Below are positions 12,801 to 27,800 of a DNA stretch of 64,000 nt, piece by piece; the stretch's first letter is position 1, and each line of letters starts with the position of its first letter. A model generated the notes under the pieces. The model saw nothing but the letters and a program-made list of their open reading frames with translations, was not told the DNA's origin and did not search any database. Source of the stretch: Lytechinus pictus (Eukaryota > Echinodermata > Echinoidea > Temnopleuroida > Toxopneustidae); NCBI RefSeq assembly GCF_037042905.1, contig NC_087251.1, positions 34,203,001-34,267,000 on the forward strand. Reading direction: 5' to 3'. The position numbers and the translations under genes are program-made.

Positions 12801-15800
12801 ACCTCATGGGGATTTCCAGGGCCCTTAACCAAATAGCCCCTGAACCGCCCGAGACCGCCCTTCCTGTTACACACTGAACCGCCCTTAACCGCCTGTACGT
12901 TTTATTTGCGCTATAGTATCTCTTGTATATGATTTACCGTGGTAATATTGCGTGTGCATACGGTATAGGTTGGCTGCTATATAGATCTGCATAGAAAAGT
13001 GTATGCTCCTATTGAGTATAATAGAGAAAAACCGATTGACACGCATCGGTGTGTAGCAAGTTCCAGACTGTTGCGCAGTCGATCTCAGCAAAGATGGCTG
13101 CGCCCATGTCTCGGAAAACCACTTACTCCGCCGAAGATGCTCGGGCGTTGCTATACGTTCATCAAAACGTTGGATATCACACAGAGTGACATTCAGATGT
13201 GAGTTGGAATTAATTTTTGACATATGTTATCCCAGATTTGGCAAAAACTTTAGTATTCTGTCAGTGATACTTTACATTTTTTTGAAGGCGTGGGACTGGG
13301 GCGGCTGAAACCTGAACTTTTGCTTTTTTTCTTCTCGCTCTGCAAACGATTGTCAAAGGTCAATATTCGTACATCTGATTGAACATTGCCATGTACCATT
13401 CTATTCAACAGGTACTATGCTACAAAATAAATATAACTTGTAATGAACAAAAGTAAATTGATAAAAAACTGTTTCAATTTGTTTGGAACAATGCCTACGA
13501 ATTACCAGTTTTATTGTTTCCTCTAGTGAGAGATTGCCATTATGCATATAATCTGTAGGTGCTATAGGGTTAATTAGTTTTCCATGGCTCATTTGGGCAT
13601 TACCCAAAAAATTGGGGTATTACCTGGGTATTTAGCTGGATTTCCATTGCTAAAGATGACGTTGAATAATATGACTATTTACATTTGTGTCTTTACTTCA
13701 CTCCAGACTTGACCAATTTGATGAGTTTCTTCTCGGATTACTGAACTACTTTTCAAGTTACTTTGACAGACTTGTTGTGGAAAACAAACCCAAACAGATG
13801 ACAACGTAAGTACAAATCTACCAGTAAACCCAATGTAGGCTTGTCACATGTGTGTATATCAAGATGAATTCAGAATAACATTTTTTATGGAAAGTACTAT
13901 TACAACAAATCAACATTAAAATTGTGATTCACATATTACATTACAGTTTCTTTAAATACTCTATAGCCACATTTACAACCACAAGCATGTTTGTTACATT
14001 ACATTGTTGACAAGCGTGGTATACTATGAGTACGAACTAGAAATGTCCTTTAAAAGCTATGCAAGATAAATGTCCATTCAATTTTAATTTAGTTTGCTTA
14101 AAACATGATAATGATATTAATGTAACTAATGAAGTGAAATCCACTCTGCAGAGTGCTCAAGGTACATAGAGAGTTCAGGTTATAAAAAGTTTTTTTTCTT
14201 AGCTTCAACAGAGGAACAAATTTTGATGTCTTCGGGAAAGCTATTACACAAAGTGTAATAATGAGTGATCAATAGGGGTCCGAACTTGTTAATTATGATA
14301 ACATTCTGTTTCATTTTGTATAAATTAGTGAACCCAGTTTTGCGGAGCAAGCTGCGATGGCTGAAATCACAGAACGCATGGATGTAGCACAGAGGCATCT
14401 TGCACAGAGCTACTGTATTCTCATCCTGGGTCTTGGCTTACAGGATCATCATCACATGGGAAGTGGAACGTAAGTGATATGTCACAATGGACCCTGTCTC
14501 ACAAAGAGATGTGAGCGATACAATCAGTCTTAACTATCTTAACTATGAAAAATATGCAATTCTTCATACACCAAAAGAAACAAACACAATCTCTCTTTAG
14601 AAGCAAGTAGGAGCATGCTTACCTGTCCAGGGGCTGTTTCATAAAGCTGTTCTTAAGTTAATAGCGACTTTAAGAACGACTGGTGAACCTTTCTTACGTG
14701 CTTAATAGTCACCAATGAACATTTAGTTATGAATGTCATTTACCACAAGAAAGGATCACTAGTCATTTGTAAAGTCACTCTTACAAACAGCTTTATGAAA
14801 TGGCCCCAGACACTGATGCATGCATGCATTTTATCAAATTTGGAATCAGAGATTACTTTAAATGGATGCATGCATTCCAGATAATGGCAATAATAGTTTC
14901 ACATTGTTGTTGATTGAATCAATAAATCACAACTCTTGTATAAGACAGGGCCTGGCTTGCATCTCATTGAATTTCTTGTCTCCTGGAGGAGCACCATAAA
15001 CAATGAAAGACTCGGCTTGAGATCAAATCAATGACCTCCTGTTCATCAGGAAGTGCTCTACCACTGAGCTACCATGCCTAGGAGACACTGACATACCCTC
15101 CATTTAAGAGCTTAAAAATCAAGTCCTCCTCCAAAAAATGTTGATTTGAATCGATAGAGAAAAATCAAACAAGCATAATGCTGAAAATTACATCAAAATC
15201 GTATGTACAATAAGAAACATTTATAGTTTCCCTTATTTTTATAAAACAGTTATATGCACATCTCAGTGACATGCTGTTGAGAGAGTCGATGGTGTCCCTC
15301 ACTATTTTATTTGTTTTTTATTGTTTCAATTATACAATATTTCAATTTTTACAGATTTAACATCAAGGATCAATTTCATTGAACCATAAAATGTTAAAAC
15401 AATTGTAATGTCACATGTTCAAGGAGGAATAAAACTTTTTTCACTGGACAATGATGAGAATATGAGAATATTACATATAATAAAATACAAAAGAAATAAT
15501 GAGTGGGTGATATCATCAGTCCCCTCATTTCATACCGACCAGGATGTACATTTAATTGTTTGTGAAATGAAGCAAAAGTTTAAAATTTCATAACTTTCTT
15601 ATTTTACATCCGAATTTGATGAAATTTTCAGTGTTATTCAAATTTACCGTCTTTGGGTGGATTTGTCCTTTAAATGTATGAACCGTGTAGTCTCCCTACT
15701 TTGAAATCTCCTTTTCATAATCCATCAATTTTCTTTATTTTTGTTACCGTATCGTTTTTTCTGGCTTATCAGTGACATTGATTAATCAAACAACCATAAT

Positions 15801-18800
15801 AGAATGTGTTGTTTTCTGGTTTATCTTACAGGCAGCGACAGTCATCTACAAAAAAAGATAGAGAAATATATGAAGTGAGTACCAAACTAACTACGTCATT
15901 ATACCCCCACCAAACGAAGTTTGATGGGGTATATAAGACTCATTGTGCGGTCAAGCGGCCAGTAGGGGGGTCAGGCCATCGCAAATCTTGGCGGTTCAAA
16001 CTACTTCATCAGTTTTTAACCAATTCTCATGAAATTTGGCTCACACATTGCTCTTGGGGTGAAGATGGGCAATAGAGATGTTTTCCATGTGTTGGAAACT
16101 GCATGGGGGTATAAATCACCTTCAGTGATATTTGTGGTTTTCATACATGATAATGTTAACATTTATAGGATTCCTTGAATGACTTAAATGGAATCCTAAT
16201 GTATGAATTCTTTTTAAAATAATTAAAATCAGGCCATTTCTATATTTTGAATTCAAGGCCACTTTTGTATAGGGCCCTATTCTATATTGTGGCGATGTGT
16301 CCCAGTGGATTAGTCTCTGGACTTTGAAACAGAGTGTCGTGGGTTCAAATCCCAGCTGTGGTGTAGTTTCCTTCGGCAAGAAATTTATCCACATTGTGCT
16401 GCACTCAACCCAGGTGAGGTAAATGGGTACCTGGTAGGAATTTATTCATTGAAATGCCGAGCGCTTGAAGCTAGCTGCTTGAGCTAGCTGCTTGAGCTAC
16501 AGCCGGGGTAATAATATCCAAGTCCTTTGGAAGCGCATAGAGACGTTATTCATGATGTGTTATGCGCTATACAAGAACTGACTATTATTATATTATAGCT
16601 TAAATAGGAAAAGCGGCACAGAAATCTCCAAGGCCAATAGGTTAATTAACAAGGTATCCATAGCCATGGCCTTTGATGGTCTTTGATCAATCTAAGCCCT
16701 GGAGAATATACCAATTCCCAGACAGATTGTGAATTCCTAATTAATCAAAAAATATGTGAGTAGTTTATTGAAAATTTGAAAATCATCTAATGATTTATTT
16801 ATTTTTAGAGTGGGTTAAATGTGTCAATTTTAACCTTTTGAAAATGTCATTAGAGTGACGTTTTTAGATGGAAATAATGTAAGTATTTCAAATTATATAT
16901 CCTTCAAAATAAATGAATAGAATTTAAGAACTGAACAGCAATGTAATTTTGCCAATGATGCTGATATATTTTTTTTTCTTCACTTTGCCAGCATTGACTA
17001 TTTGAATGATTAATTCATGTTGTTTTTATCTTTTCCTTGTTCAACAGACATTGTACAAGTTTTGTGTATATCTGGTTTGGCTGGTATTTAGGAGGAAAGA
17101 TCATGATCTCATCAACAAAGAACTTGGAAGGTTTGTTATAATTTTTCTATTAAATACAGGCTTCAAGGAATATGAAACAAATTGATATTTGATAAACTTT
17201 CCATTTTTGTCTTACCTGCTTTAGCAGAAGGGAGACATAGGTGCTGCTTTTCCAACAGTCACCGCTGTTATTTGAGGTCAAAGCTGTAATTTGAGGTCAA
17301 CAAATTTAAGATTTTATTATCAAATAATTTTTTTAAATCAAATGTTCGAAAAATTGTTCATCTTATATGTTTCCTAAGTCAACACTGCTGCTATATTAAA
17401 TTGCCTAATGCAGGCGAAACTGCCTTTTAAGTTCCACTTGTTTTGTAATAAGAAATCTAAGTTCATTGACCTAAGATGACCTTTGACCTTGACTTGACCT
17501 CATGTGTTTTGTTATATCTGATATCATTTTCATACAAGTTTCATGAAATATGGTTGAATTCGTTTGACATGATAATGTTTAATGTTTAATCATAGGACCG
17601 ATTCTTAAAGTGATTGGACTGATGATTATGTTTTTTTCACGTATTGCATCTTCTTTACTTCATCATCATTTGTAGGCTTATTCATGAACAGAGCTATCTT
17701 TTGCTTCGCAATATCTTCCCCATCTTCATTAGGCTTCAATTGCACACCATACATTAGGAGATTCAGCCTGTAGCAAGTAGCTTATTCTCACATTCCTACT
17801 CAACTCTTTCTATCTCTTTCTCAAACTGGGGGACTTTTTCTTTTTCCAACGCCATAATTCTGTTAGCATTATCTTGAACTGCAACTTCAATAGTACTTAC
17901 AGATCTTATAATATAAGATATATCATTCTTGAATGAGCCTAGCTTTGCATTGACCTGTAAGGAAAGCTGTCGAATCATGCTACGGATATCCCCCAACTCA
18001 TCCTCGCCACGCTCCACTGACCCGCCGGTCGGTGGTGGCCTCCTACTTGCACCAGCTTGCAGCTCTGCTTCCTCACCACCACATGACCCTTCATTTCTGT
18101 CAGTTTTTGACATATTTCTGTCTGTGTCCTTTTCTTACAGGTCTAGATCTCAGTTCATGCCCCTTATGCTGACCTTTCTTTCCTTAAGTGTTCTTCTGGC
18201 TCATTGTAAAACCAAAGAGTCATTATTTCAAAAAATGTTGTGATCTTTCACGCGAGCATGCGAAAGGTGGTTATTCCATGCTGCAACCAGAATTGGAAAT
18301 AATGGATTGATCATTATGGGCAATCAGTTTTATCAGCTTCAGTTTTAATCAGCTTCATGTTATTTTGCCTTAATGTGTATTTCCTGAGAATAAATGAAAA
18401 TTTATTATTGTCTTTGACTTGTAGAATCTTGCGATCTGATGTATTCAACCCCGCTCTGCGAGTCAAGAATTCACCAGAAGAAGACATCGAGAATGAAGAA
18501 GAATTGCTCAGAGATATTTCTTTCGTTCCAGCCATCACTCCAGCTGAAAGAAGAAGACAGAATAGGTATGGCAAGGGATAGTTAGCCATTGGGTGATTTC
18601 AAGTTCAGTGTTGACCTTTTGGTGTTGGTGTTAGGTCAATTTTTACACGATTATAACACCAAACATAAAATGAAGATGGTCCAGAAAAGTCACTAGTTGT
18701 TGAGATGCACTAGCGTACCTACGGGGGGGGGGGGGGGCAGGGGGGGCACTCTGCCCCCCCTGACGAGTCACAACCCATGCAAAAACGTATATTTGCCCCC

Positions 18801-21800
18801 CCCTGACGGGCTTGAAAAACCTTTTTTGCCCCCCCCCCCCCTGACGAACTTTAAGATTACTGCCCCCCTGACGAGCTTGAAGACCTTCTTTTTTTTTTTT
18901 TTTTTGCTTGTCAATTTTTTTCTGGTACAAAATCCTTTATTTGTGATCGAAGACCCTTTTTTTTTTTTTTTTTTTTTGCTTGTCAAATTTTTTGGCGGAC
19001 GGTTTTGCCCCCCCTGTGGAAAATCCTAGGTACGCCACTGTTGAGATGTCAATGTGATCTGGATCAGTTGTACAACTCTGAATAAATTTTGGAGATTAGA
19101 AATCATGTCCCTGGCTTTTCTCTAGCTTTTTTTTTTAAACCTCCCTTCTCATTCAACTATTCCTCTCATCTCATTTTCTCTGATCTTCCTCTTCTGTCCA
19201 TCTCTCTTATCCTCCCTTTTCTCCATCCCCTTCTATTTCTTCCATTTCTACTTTCATGCCCCTCTCTCTTATTTCACCCCTTTATCATCTCAATCTCCCT
19301 CTATTATTTTTCCTTTCTCTTTCATTTCTTCTTTCTCTTTGATCTTCCTCTTCTTTCCATCTCTTCTCGTTGATTGTCTATTTCTTTTTTTCTCTCTCCA
19401 TCTTTACTATTTTGCCTTTATCATTTCAACTTTCTCTATATAAATTTTGAGTAAATATTCCCTTCCCTCCCTCATACTGTTCAATCACACATTCAGGATG
19501 AAAAATTGAATAGAAGTTTGAGGACAAGAAGGTTGCTACTTTTAAATGAAGCCTTCAAAGTTGGACCTTCGTGTGCTCAGCCAAGAAATATCTACTAAGT
19601 ACAGTATATATAAAAATGGGCACAATAGAATTTGAATTCTTATGAAATTTAATTTGGAATAGCATGGATGTTGCACGACATGTATGCTTACATATGTACA
19701 TCAATACGCCTTTACATAAAGGAATGGGTGGTGGATAAACAAAACCAAGTCTACTCTAACAAGTTTACTAATACAAATTAGAGCACAAATCAGAAAAGCA
19801 TAGCAATGGTAATTCCATTAAAAAAGTTGTGGCACTTTAAATTTCGCTTATTTTCATATACCAGTTATATGCATATCCTGGTCAGTATGAAATATTCCAC
19901 ATGTCAAAAATTGCCCAACAAGACCACTACCTCTTGTCAAATATTTTAACCCCTTTTTTAAAACTACATGAATTACCAGGTTCCAGTACATTGTGCATAT
20001 AGAAATATGTTTGTACATGATTGGCTTAATGACAATAAAATACACTTTGCCACACTAAGTACATCAGTATTAATTCAATATTTATAGACTGCAAACTAGT
20101 TCCCGACCAGCATCTTTGGCCTCATTCACTTTCAGGACAAGGCTGCGAAAAGCCTCATCGGTGAATCCTGGTTGGCCATCCACAACACTGTACCAATTTC
20201 GGATAACTGAAGGATGGGGTAGTTGCAAATCAAATGTCTTCCGAACGTACCTATAAGCCTTGGCAGAATAGAAGTTAAGGGTGATGGCAAATGCACGAAG
20301 AGCAGGTGGATATTTCTCCCCTGATGGCTTGTCATACCTTCTTCTCCTCACAATTCTATTAATAAGTTCACTAGGAATGTCGCATGTCTTGTCCAGTGCC
20401 TCAAGTCCATTCTCTGAAAGAAAATTCTTCCCTTTCAGTGTTGAAACTACGTCTTTGAGTGTGCTATTAAACCTTTTTTCGTAGACGCCTAGATTTTGCT
20501 TGAGAATTTTTCAAACGCTTTTAAAGATTGGAAGTATGGTCAAGCAATTTGTCAAGCTTTCGCTTTACACTGCGTGGACTGTCACTGATGGAATATGTGA
20601 GGTCTTGGTGGGTCATGCCTGTCTTCCTCTTGATAAGAGTTAGTGGATGCATCTTTGAGCATTCAGAGCTACTGGGAAGTTTTTGAGGAGTTGAAATCTC
20701 TTCGGTTCCATGATCTGATTGATGACAGTCGTCAATGGGTTGCTGTGGTGCTACAACGGGAACTATGTTGTCTGATAGGACTGGTTCAGCAGACTCTGAA
20801 ACTTCCGGGGAACAATTCTCTTAGTTGACCCTTGGATATGATGCTTTCCTTTGTTTTGTAGACTGCAAGAAACAATAACAGACGAATAAAAATATTAGAA
20901 AAAGGGTTTCACTGAATATAGTTGTATTAGTTTTTGCAACTCACAATGTCACATTACTTTCTATTTCATTTCTGAGCAAAGAAATACCCTGAAAGAAAAC
21001 GAAACTCTGAAATATTTGAGCTACATGTAAATGTATCCCCTCCCCCTCCAAACAAAATAAAAACAACACTTTATCACAAAATTTGGCAAGATTAAAATTA
21101 AGGTGAGTGGTACAAGAAATTGAAAGTTATATAAAAAGAATTGAAATGTACAATACAGATAAAAACATACAAGTCAGACATGAAAACATACTAAAGAACC
21201 CATTAAACTCTCCCTAATTCCAGTTTCAATTAACAAACAATTCACAACTGGATACAAGTCACTTTTAATAATATGTCATAATTAATTTTGCAGGTGGGTT
21301 TGTAAGAATTTTGCCCACACACAAAAAGAAATTACATATTGCAATGTACCTATTTTTTACTGCTTCAGAACATTTACTCTCTTTACATTAATAATTAATA
21401 ATTTTCATTTCAAGTAATATACCTTCAAAAGATGTTTAGGAAAGTTGAAGATGGTTGGGACTGCATCAGGACGAAGTCTAGTTGTCTGTCCAGTCCGGTC
21501 AAAATAGCTTTCTTCAAAGTGGTCTGAGCAGATAGTGGAGTGGCTGAGGGGTGTCCAAAAGTCTCGCCTCATTTTCACCTGCCATTCTTTGAGCAAAGCA
21601 GGATTAGGGTTAGAGAGGAGACACTTTCAATTTATTACATGATTACATTTTTTTACAAGTTACAAGATTACCAGACCATGACCACTGACATCAGCATCTC
21701 ACTCAAAAGCCAACCTCAAAGTCGGATCTAACTGTTAGATCTAGTCACAACACTCAACATGTTCAATCAAGTAGCACAGACACCGAGATACTTCTGTGTC

Positions 21801-24800
21801 CATGGTGTTTCAAGTTTCAAGTTTCATTTATTTCTCCTCAAGAGATCAAGATAAAAATACATAAAAAATAGACAATGTAAATACAATGAACATCAAATTT
21901 AAAGAAAGTGAGGAAGGTAATGACCAAAACGGAAGAAACCTTGTGTGAGGCCAACCCATAACAAAAATTGTACTTAAAGGAGAATGAAACTCTTGGAGCA
22001 AGTTAGCTTTTGTGAAAGCAGAAAAATCAAAGAATGAGATCAACAAAAGTTTGAGTAAAATAGGACTAGCAATAGAAGAGTTATGAGCAATTGAATGTCG
22101 AGATCACTAATGCTATGGAGATCCTCCCATTGGCAATGCGACCAAGATCTATGATGTCACAGATGAACAACTCTCCCCTTTTGGACACTGAAAATATACC
22201 CCAAAACATCTCTTTTTGCTCATTCTAATCATATGACAAACGATTCATCAATGATATAATGTTGTGAAACCTCTGTACTTGTCCTCTCATAAAGAGAACA
22301 CCTCACCTTGTGATAGACTCTATAAAAGTGAGAATATAAGTGAAATAAGTACTTAAGTAATGAGGGAGTTGTACGTGTGTGACATCACAGATCTTGGTCG
22401 CATTGCCAATAGGAGGATCTACATGGCATTAGTGATCTCAATATTCAAATGCTCATAACTTTCTTATTATTCATTCAATCTTCCTCAAACTTTCAACAAT
22501 GTGTTTCTTTGATTTTTCTCTTTGATATGGATTCAGCTGGTTTCAAGGGTTTCATTCTCCTTTAAAGTTAAAGAAATATTAAAAACATCATATAATCACA
22601 AATTCAATGAGAAAAAAAAAAAAAAAAAAACATAACAAACAAACACCTAACTAAACCTTAACCAAATGAGAATGGGGGGGGGGGGGGGAGAACCAAAAAT
22701 AAATCTAAGACTTAGACAATAAAAATGTTTTGTATTTCCTTTTAAAAACAGATACCGAAGGGCTTGATTGAATGTCAGAAGGGATTGAGTTCCAAATAAC
22801 TGGTCCTTGATAAAATATACTGTTTTTGAAGATGGAAGTACTGCACTGTGCAGTTGTACTGCACAATGGAATATGGATATTTTGGGAATATCAATTAATG
22901 TCTGTTGTTATGGTGTAGCGTCTATCGTTGCCATGCATTGCCGGACAACTTCATTTTTTGGCACAAAATGTAAACTTACCTGTGAAATGTATGGCCCAGC
23001 TTCTTCCCTGTTCTATTTGTGCAATAAACTGCAACACAAGATGGCATTTTGTCGAAGGTGAATCATCAATATCATACATTTAGTCCATTACTTTCTTCTA
23101 CGGCGCGTTTTCGAACAATTGACCTAGCAAAATGGCGGCGGTCACGTGACTTATCGAGTTTGCCGGCGATGTTTTGCTTTGGTGAACACGACTTCCACGT
23201 ACTTCCAGTTCAGTGGAGTTCGGGCCCTTGTTTTCAATGTGCAGTGGTTTTTCTGTCAAGTGCCCAATTGAATTCAAAATTTTGTTTACAGTGAATGCTT
23301 CTCCTGTTTACTGTGCTCTTTACTAATTATTTAATGGTCAATTGTCATACTTATCCTTCCCAGGCAGTTAATAATGTTTTGGGAGTCAAATGAGCTGATA
23401 CATTGAACCTCTACTGTTAGAGATTTATGTAACAACTGGCTCTCCATAATTAAACCACAACTTAAAACCAGAGTTTAAATTAAACTGACTTCGGAATACG
23501 GACCCCTGGGTCTTGATTTATTTTGGATCATATTGTATTAACAGTCATGTACTATGTAACTGTATTCCTCTTCTCAGTGAGGGCCGTCTCCTGAAGCTGT
23601 TTGTAAATAATTCATCACCTTACGGATGACTGGTGACCCTTTCTTGTGCTAGATGATATATCCCTTAGCTGACTTACACCTAAGAACATGCTCCAGTTGT
23701 GCATAATCTTGTGTCTAGCTGTATGAATAGCTTTCATTGAATGGGCAACTCAGATATTCGTGGAGCCTTTACTCGGTATCTGACAAATAAACATTTGAAA
23801 TTGTGTTCTAGACAGTTATGGAAGTCCATGACATTTATGCTACAGTGTCTCTGTAAAGATAAAACATTGATATTTAAATCTATTATCATAATTATGTGGA
23901 CGATGCATTGGTTTTCATTTCATATTTGTAATATTACCTGATAATAGAGTCAATCGGTGACAGTTATATTTCATTCTTTGTAATTGTTATTCCTCCTCTT
24001 TTCTTTTTTTTCTTCCAGAGATAGACCTTCAATTACAAATATAATCAAGTGAGTATAAAAAAAATATCTAGACAAGTGCAATGATTGACAATTCAAAATG
24101 AGTTTTCAAACACATATAACTTTCAACCCAGAAAAAAAAGTCCCAATAGGGTTGCCACCCCTCAATGATCTCTACCAAGAGAGAGTTGCTTCTAAGCACA
24201 AAAAGTATGAATTCAATAGTAATATTCTCCAGTTTTGTTCTCTGTAATATTGCTTAACAGATTATGCAGGACCCCACCCACCCACTCTACCAGAACTTAG
24301 TTACTTTCAACTGATCAGTCATTCGTCTATGTACACCATGCACACTGAAAACCCGTTTCAGACAATCATTTGTCCCCAACGCCATCCATCACTTTAATGC
24401 TCAAATCTGAAGGACTGTGTCTCACCCGTGATTAGTACCCTACTTGTTTTGAATTTATTGTTTAATAATTGTTATAGATGTAAATTTTGACTGTATAAAT
24501 ATGGATATATTTTTTTTTAGAGGTTCACTTCTGAAAACAGACACCACATTTCTTACTCTCAATTATTATTTACAATTGCACAGGATTTAATTTTGGAGGG
24601 GGCGGTAAGTGCACGCAAAGCGTGCCAACATTTACAGAGCGCGCGAAGCGCTCCCTAGGGGAGAGGGTGCAGGGAGCGCGAAGTTTTTGATATCTCATCA
24701 AATTCAAATCAAAAGAATGCGTCTCTTGCATCTCTAGTACCCTTATCAACTCGAATATTGACTTAATTGCTGTGATTAAAAGAATTTTGTTTTCGAAAGA

Positions 24801-27800
24801 AATTATAAGCGCCCCCAAAATGGGAAAAGATTGGATAATCTAAAATAATTCCTCTTACTGCGCTAAGCGCGGAAGCTTAAAACGTTTTATAAAAATAAAG
24901 AACAGAAATTATATAATTATGCATACCTTGGTCACATCAGATTTGAGTGTAAAAAGTTTATCTACATCAAATTTTGTCAACTCAATTCGCAAAACAGAGT
25001 AGAAGACGGGTATATACAGAATTCAAAGTAAAAAGGCCCTATTCCTTTCCGCGAATGGCGTTGAAGCTCTGATTTTTTTAAATTTATCTGAAACTTTAAT
25101 CTGTTCTAATTTTGATATTTCTTAGATTATATATAACTCGATTAAGAAGAAAAACGAGCTCAAATCGAAGCTCGAAGAGGGACTTTTCCTTTCCCATGCT
25201 CACGAAGCACGGAAACCTCTGTGATTTATTTTGGAAGAAAAAAAAAATTCACTTATATTATTAAAGCGCCTCCTTTTGTTTGATTAAGAAATTTCAGTGA
25301 TATTCAAAATTTCAAATCAATGCCACAGACAGGAGATATATGTGCAGCGATACAGAACAAAGTTTGATATCGTACATACTTTTGCATATAGCACGGCACA
25401 AATTTAATCCCCCCCCCCCCCTTTGAGCAGATACTTTGCCAAAAATTACTTGCTGAAAAGCGGAAGAAATAGCATTTGGGGAGTGACGGTAATGTTTACC
25501 CGCTTTGAACAGAAGAGCCAAAGTTTGTGTCAATTCAATATAAAAAAAAATCATACTCTATACACCCATGTAAACTTTATAATTTCTGGCAAGAAGATAC
25601 GATTCCCATGGCCGGGAAGGGGAAAAACGGAGTAGAAAGAAGGTGTGGCAAACAAAAGGGAATGGCAATTTTGATATTTTTCCTGCGCAGAGCGCGAAAG
25701 CAAAATTTTTAGCATGAAGAGAGAAGAAAGTCTCATTTAGGTTGTTATTCTTTTGACCAAAAAGGAAGGAAAAAACAACAAAAGCTATACCTTTCTTCCC
25801 TTTTCTCCTTTTAATTGCCTTTTCTTTTTTTCCTTTTCCCCTTTGCATGCTAGCTTTCAATCCATTTCAAAACTTAACCAACAATAATATTATTGTAAAA
25901 TATTATTCTTAAAGCTGAATTAACTGCTAGCTTGTGGCTCGTAATTTTAATTCTTGTGTATTGTATCTTTTACTTGAATCATGTATACCTGGGTTAAGAT
26001 AGTTTCCCTATGTTGACTTGTTATCACCATCTTTTGTTTTTGTTTTGTGTATATAAATTGTATATCTACATGTATGTAAACCAGTGAAAAGGGAATTTCC
26101 TTTCTGGATAATAAAGTTATTCTATTATTCTTTTCTTATTCAGATATTCAAATTGTTATGAATTATCTATTTATTGAGCTAAAATGTAAAACATGTCTCT
26201 GTTTTAATATTGCATTTTAAATGCAGAATAGACACAATACTTTGGAAGGTGCATCATTATGCGAGTATGGCCCATCAAATAGTATTTAATCTGATTTGGC
26301 TAGATATGCACTCATTTTAATATTTCTAAATACATGTGCACTTTCTCTATCTTATCCACTTACGATATCAGGACGAGATCACCAGTTCTCAAGTCATTAA
26401 TTCCCACTCCCAAAGAAGCTAATGAGTATTTGTTTGGCAAGATGACACTAGATGCATCTGGGTAAGTAACAATATCAGTGACCACTTTCCCCCCGACACC
26501 AAATTGGCGAACTGTTGCACATTTTGTGGATCAAACTGCTTCCTCAGTTTTTGCCTAATACTCCTGAGACTTGGTACACACATTGGTTTTGGAGTGAATA
26601 TGTACAAGACATATTTTTAAAAATGTATGGGAAACTGTGTTGATATGGTAACCTTTTAATGGCAATAAATCAGGGGAAAATCTTGAGCAAACTACTTCCT
26701 CAGTATTCACCCATGCTAATGGGAGATACATATACATTGAGCTTGGAGTGAAGACATGGCAAAACGCATTCCTTGAATATGTTGAAAACTGCATTGGATT
26801 AGGCTGCCGTTGTGGCGTAGGAGTCTTAATCACTTTCAGTGATATTTCTAGTATCAAATCAGAATACTGATCTTTTGTTTCGTGCTGTATTTTGAAATAT
26901 GAGATTATCATCAAAACAGGATTGCCAACTGTAAAGCATGCAATGTTAGACCCACACATTTATGCCTTTACTCACACAAAGATTCTACTTATGTACTTTT
27001 GCTCTCTTGATGCACCCAATTGAACCCCAAAAATAACTTTAGGATAAAAATTTAACTTCTGTTGTTGTTTCTTTTATTCAAAGTAAATCTCAAACCCCAG
27101 ATTCTAATAAGACATTAGCTGGGAGGGGAAGACCTACCTTCTTCAAGAAAAAGTGAGTAGAGTTTATTTTGATATCAGTTAAACATATCTTCTGGTATTC
27201 TGATCGACATGGTTTACTTAAACCTGGTTTAACTTAGACCACACTTTTCTCGAATGCCAGTTGACAACTCATTCCCCAAGTAAAAATGTATTCTTGTTGC
27301 ATTGTTGTACTGGGCCAGCCGAGAAGAATCGCCGGCAATCCGCTCGAAGATGTCGTTGACGAAGCTGTTCATGATCGTCATGGCCTGGCTAGAAATTCTG
27401 GTATCAGGGTGAACCTGTTTGAGGACTTTGTAGATGTAGATACCGTAGCTCTCCTTCCTTTTCCTGTGCCTCTTCTTGCCTCTGCTGGGCCGGGGGGCCT
27501 TGACTGCTTTCTTGGAACCTTTCTAATAATGCAGCAAAAAATTATTAAAAATAGGAAAATGAATTTTAATGAATTATTTGGTACATTTTTATTGCCATGA
27601 ATATGAAATGCAGCATACCATAGAAGTGTGGTCTAACATTCTGGTTGAGACCAGGGTCAAACCTTGGTTTGATTATCAGAATACCACACATCTTCTGTGA
27701 TGAATCATAGGAAGTAATTTTAATCCTATTTTCAGTGGAATACTTTTAAGATCGAGTTTAAGTGTACCTGCAAAGCATTAGTTGTTTCACCAGAGAAAAA

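Noticed and set aside
16296..16370. Possible functional tRNA gene
   Set aside because: A and B boxes are present but there is no proper acceptor stem, and a SINE body and tail follow.
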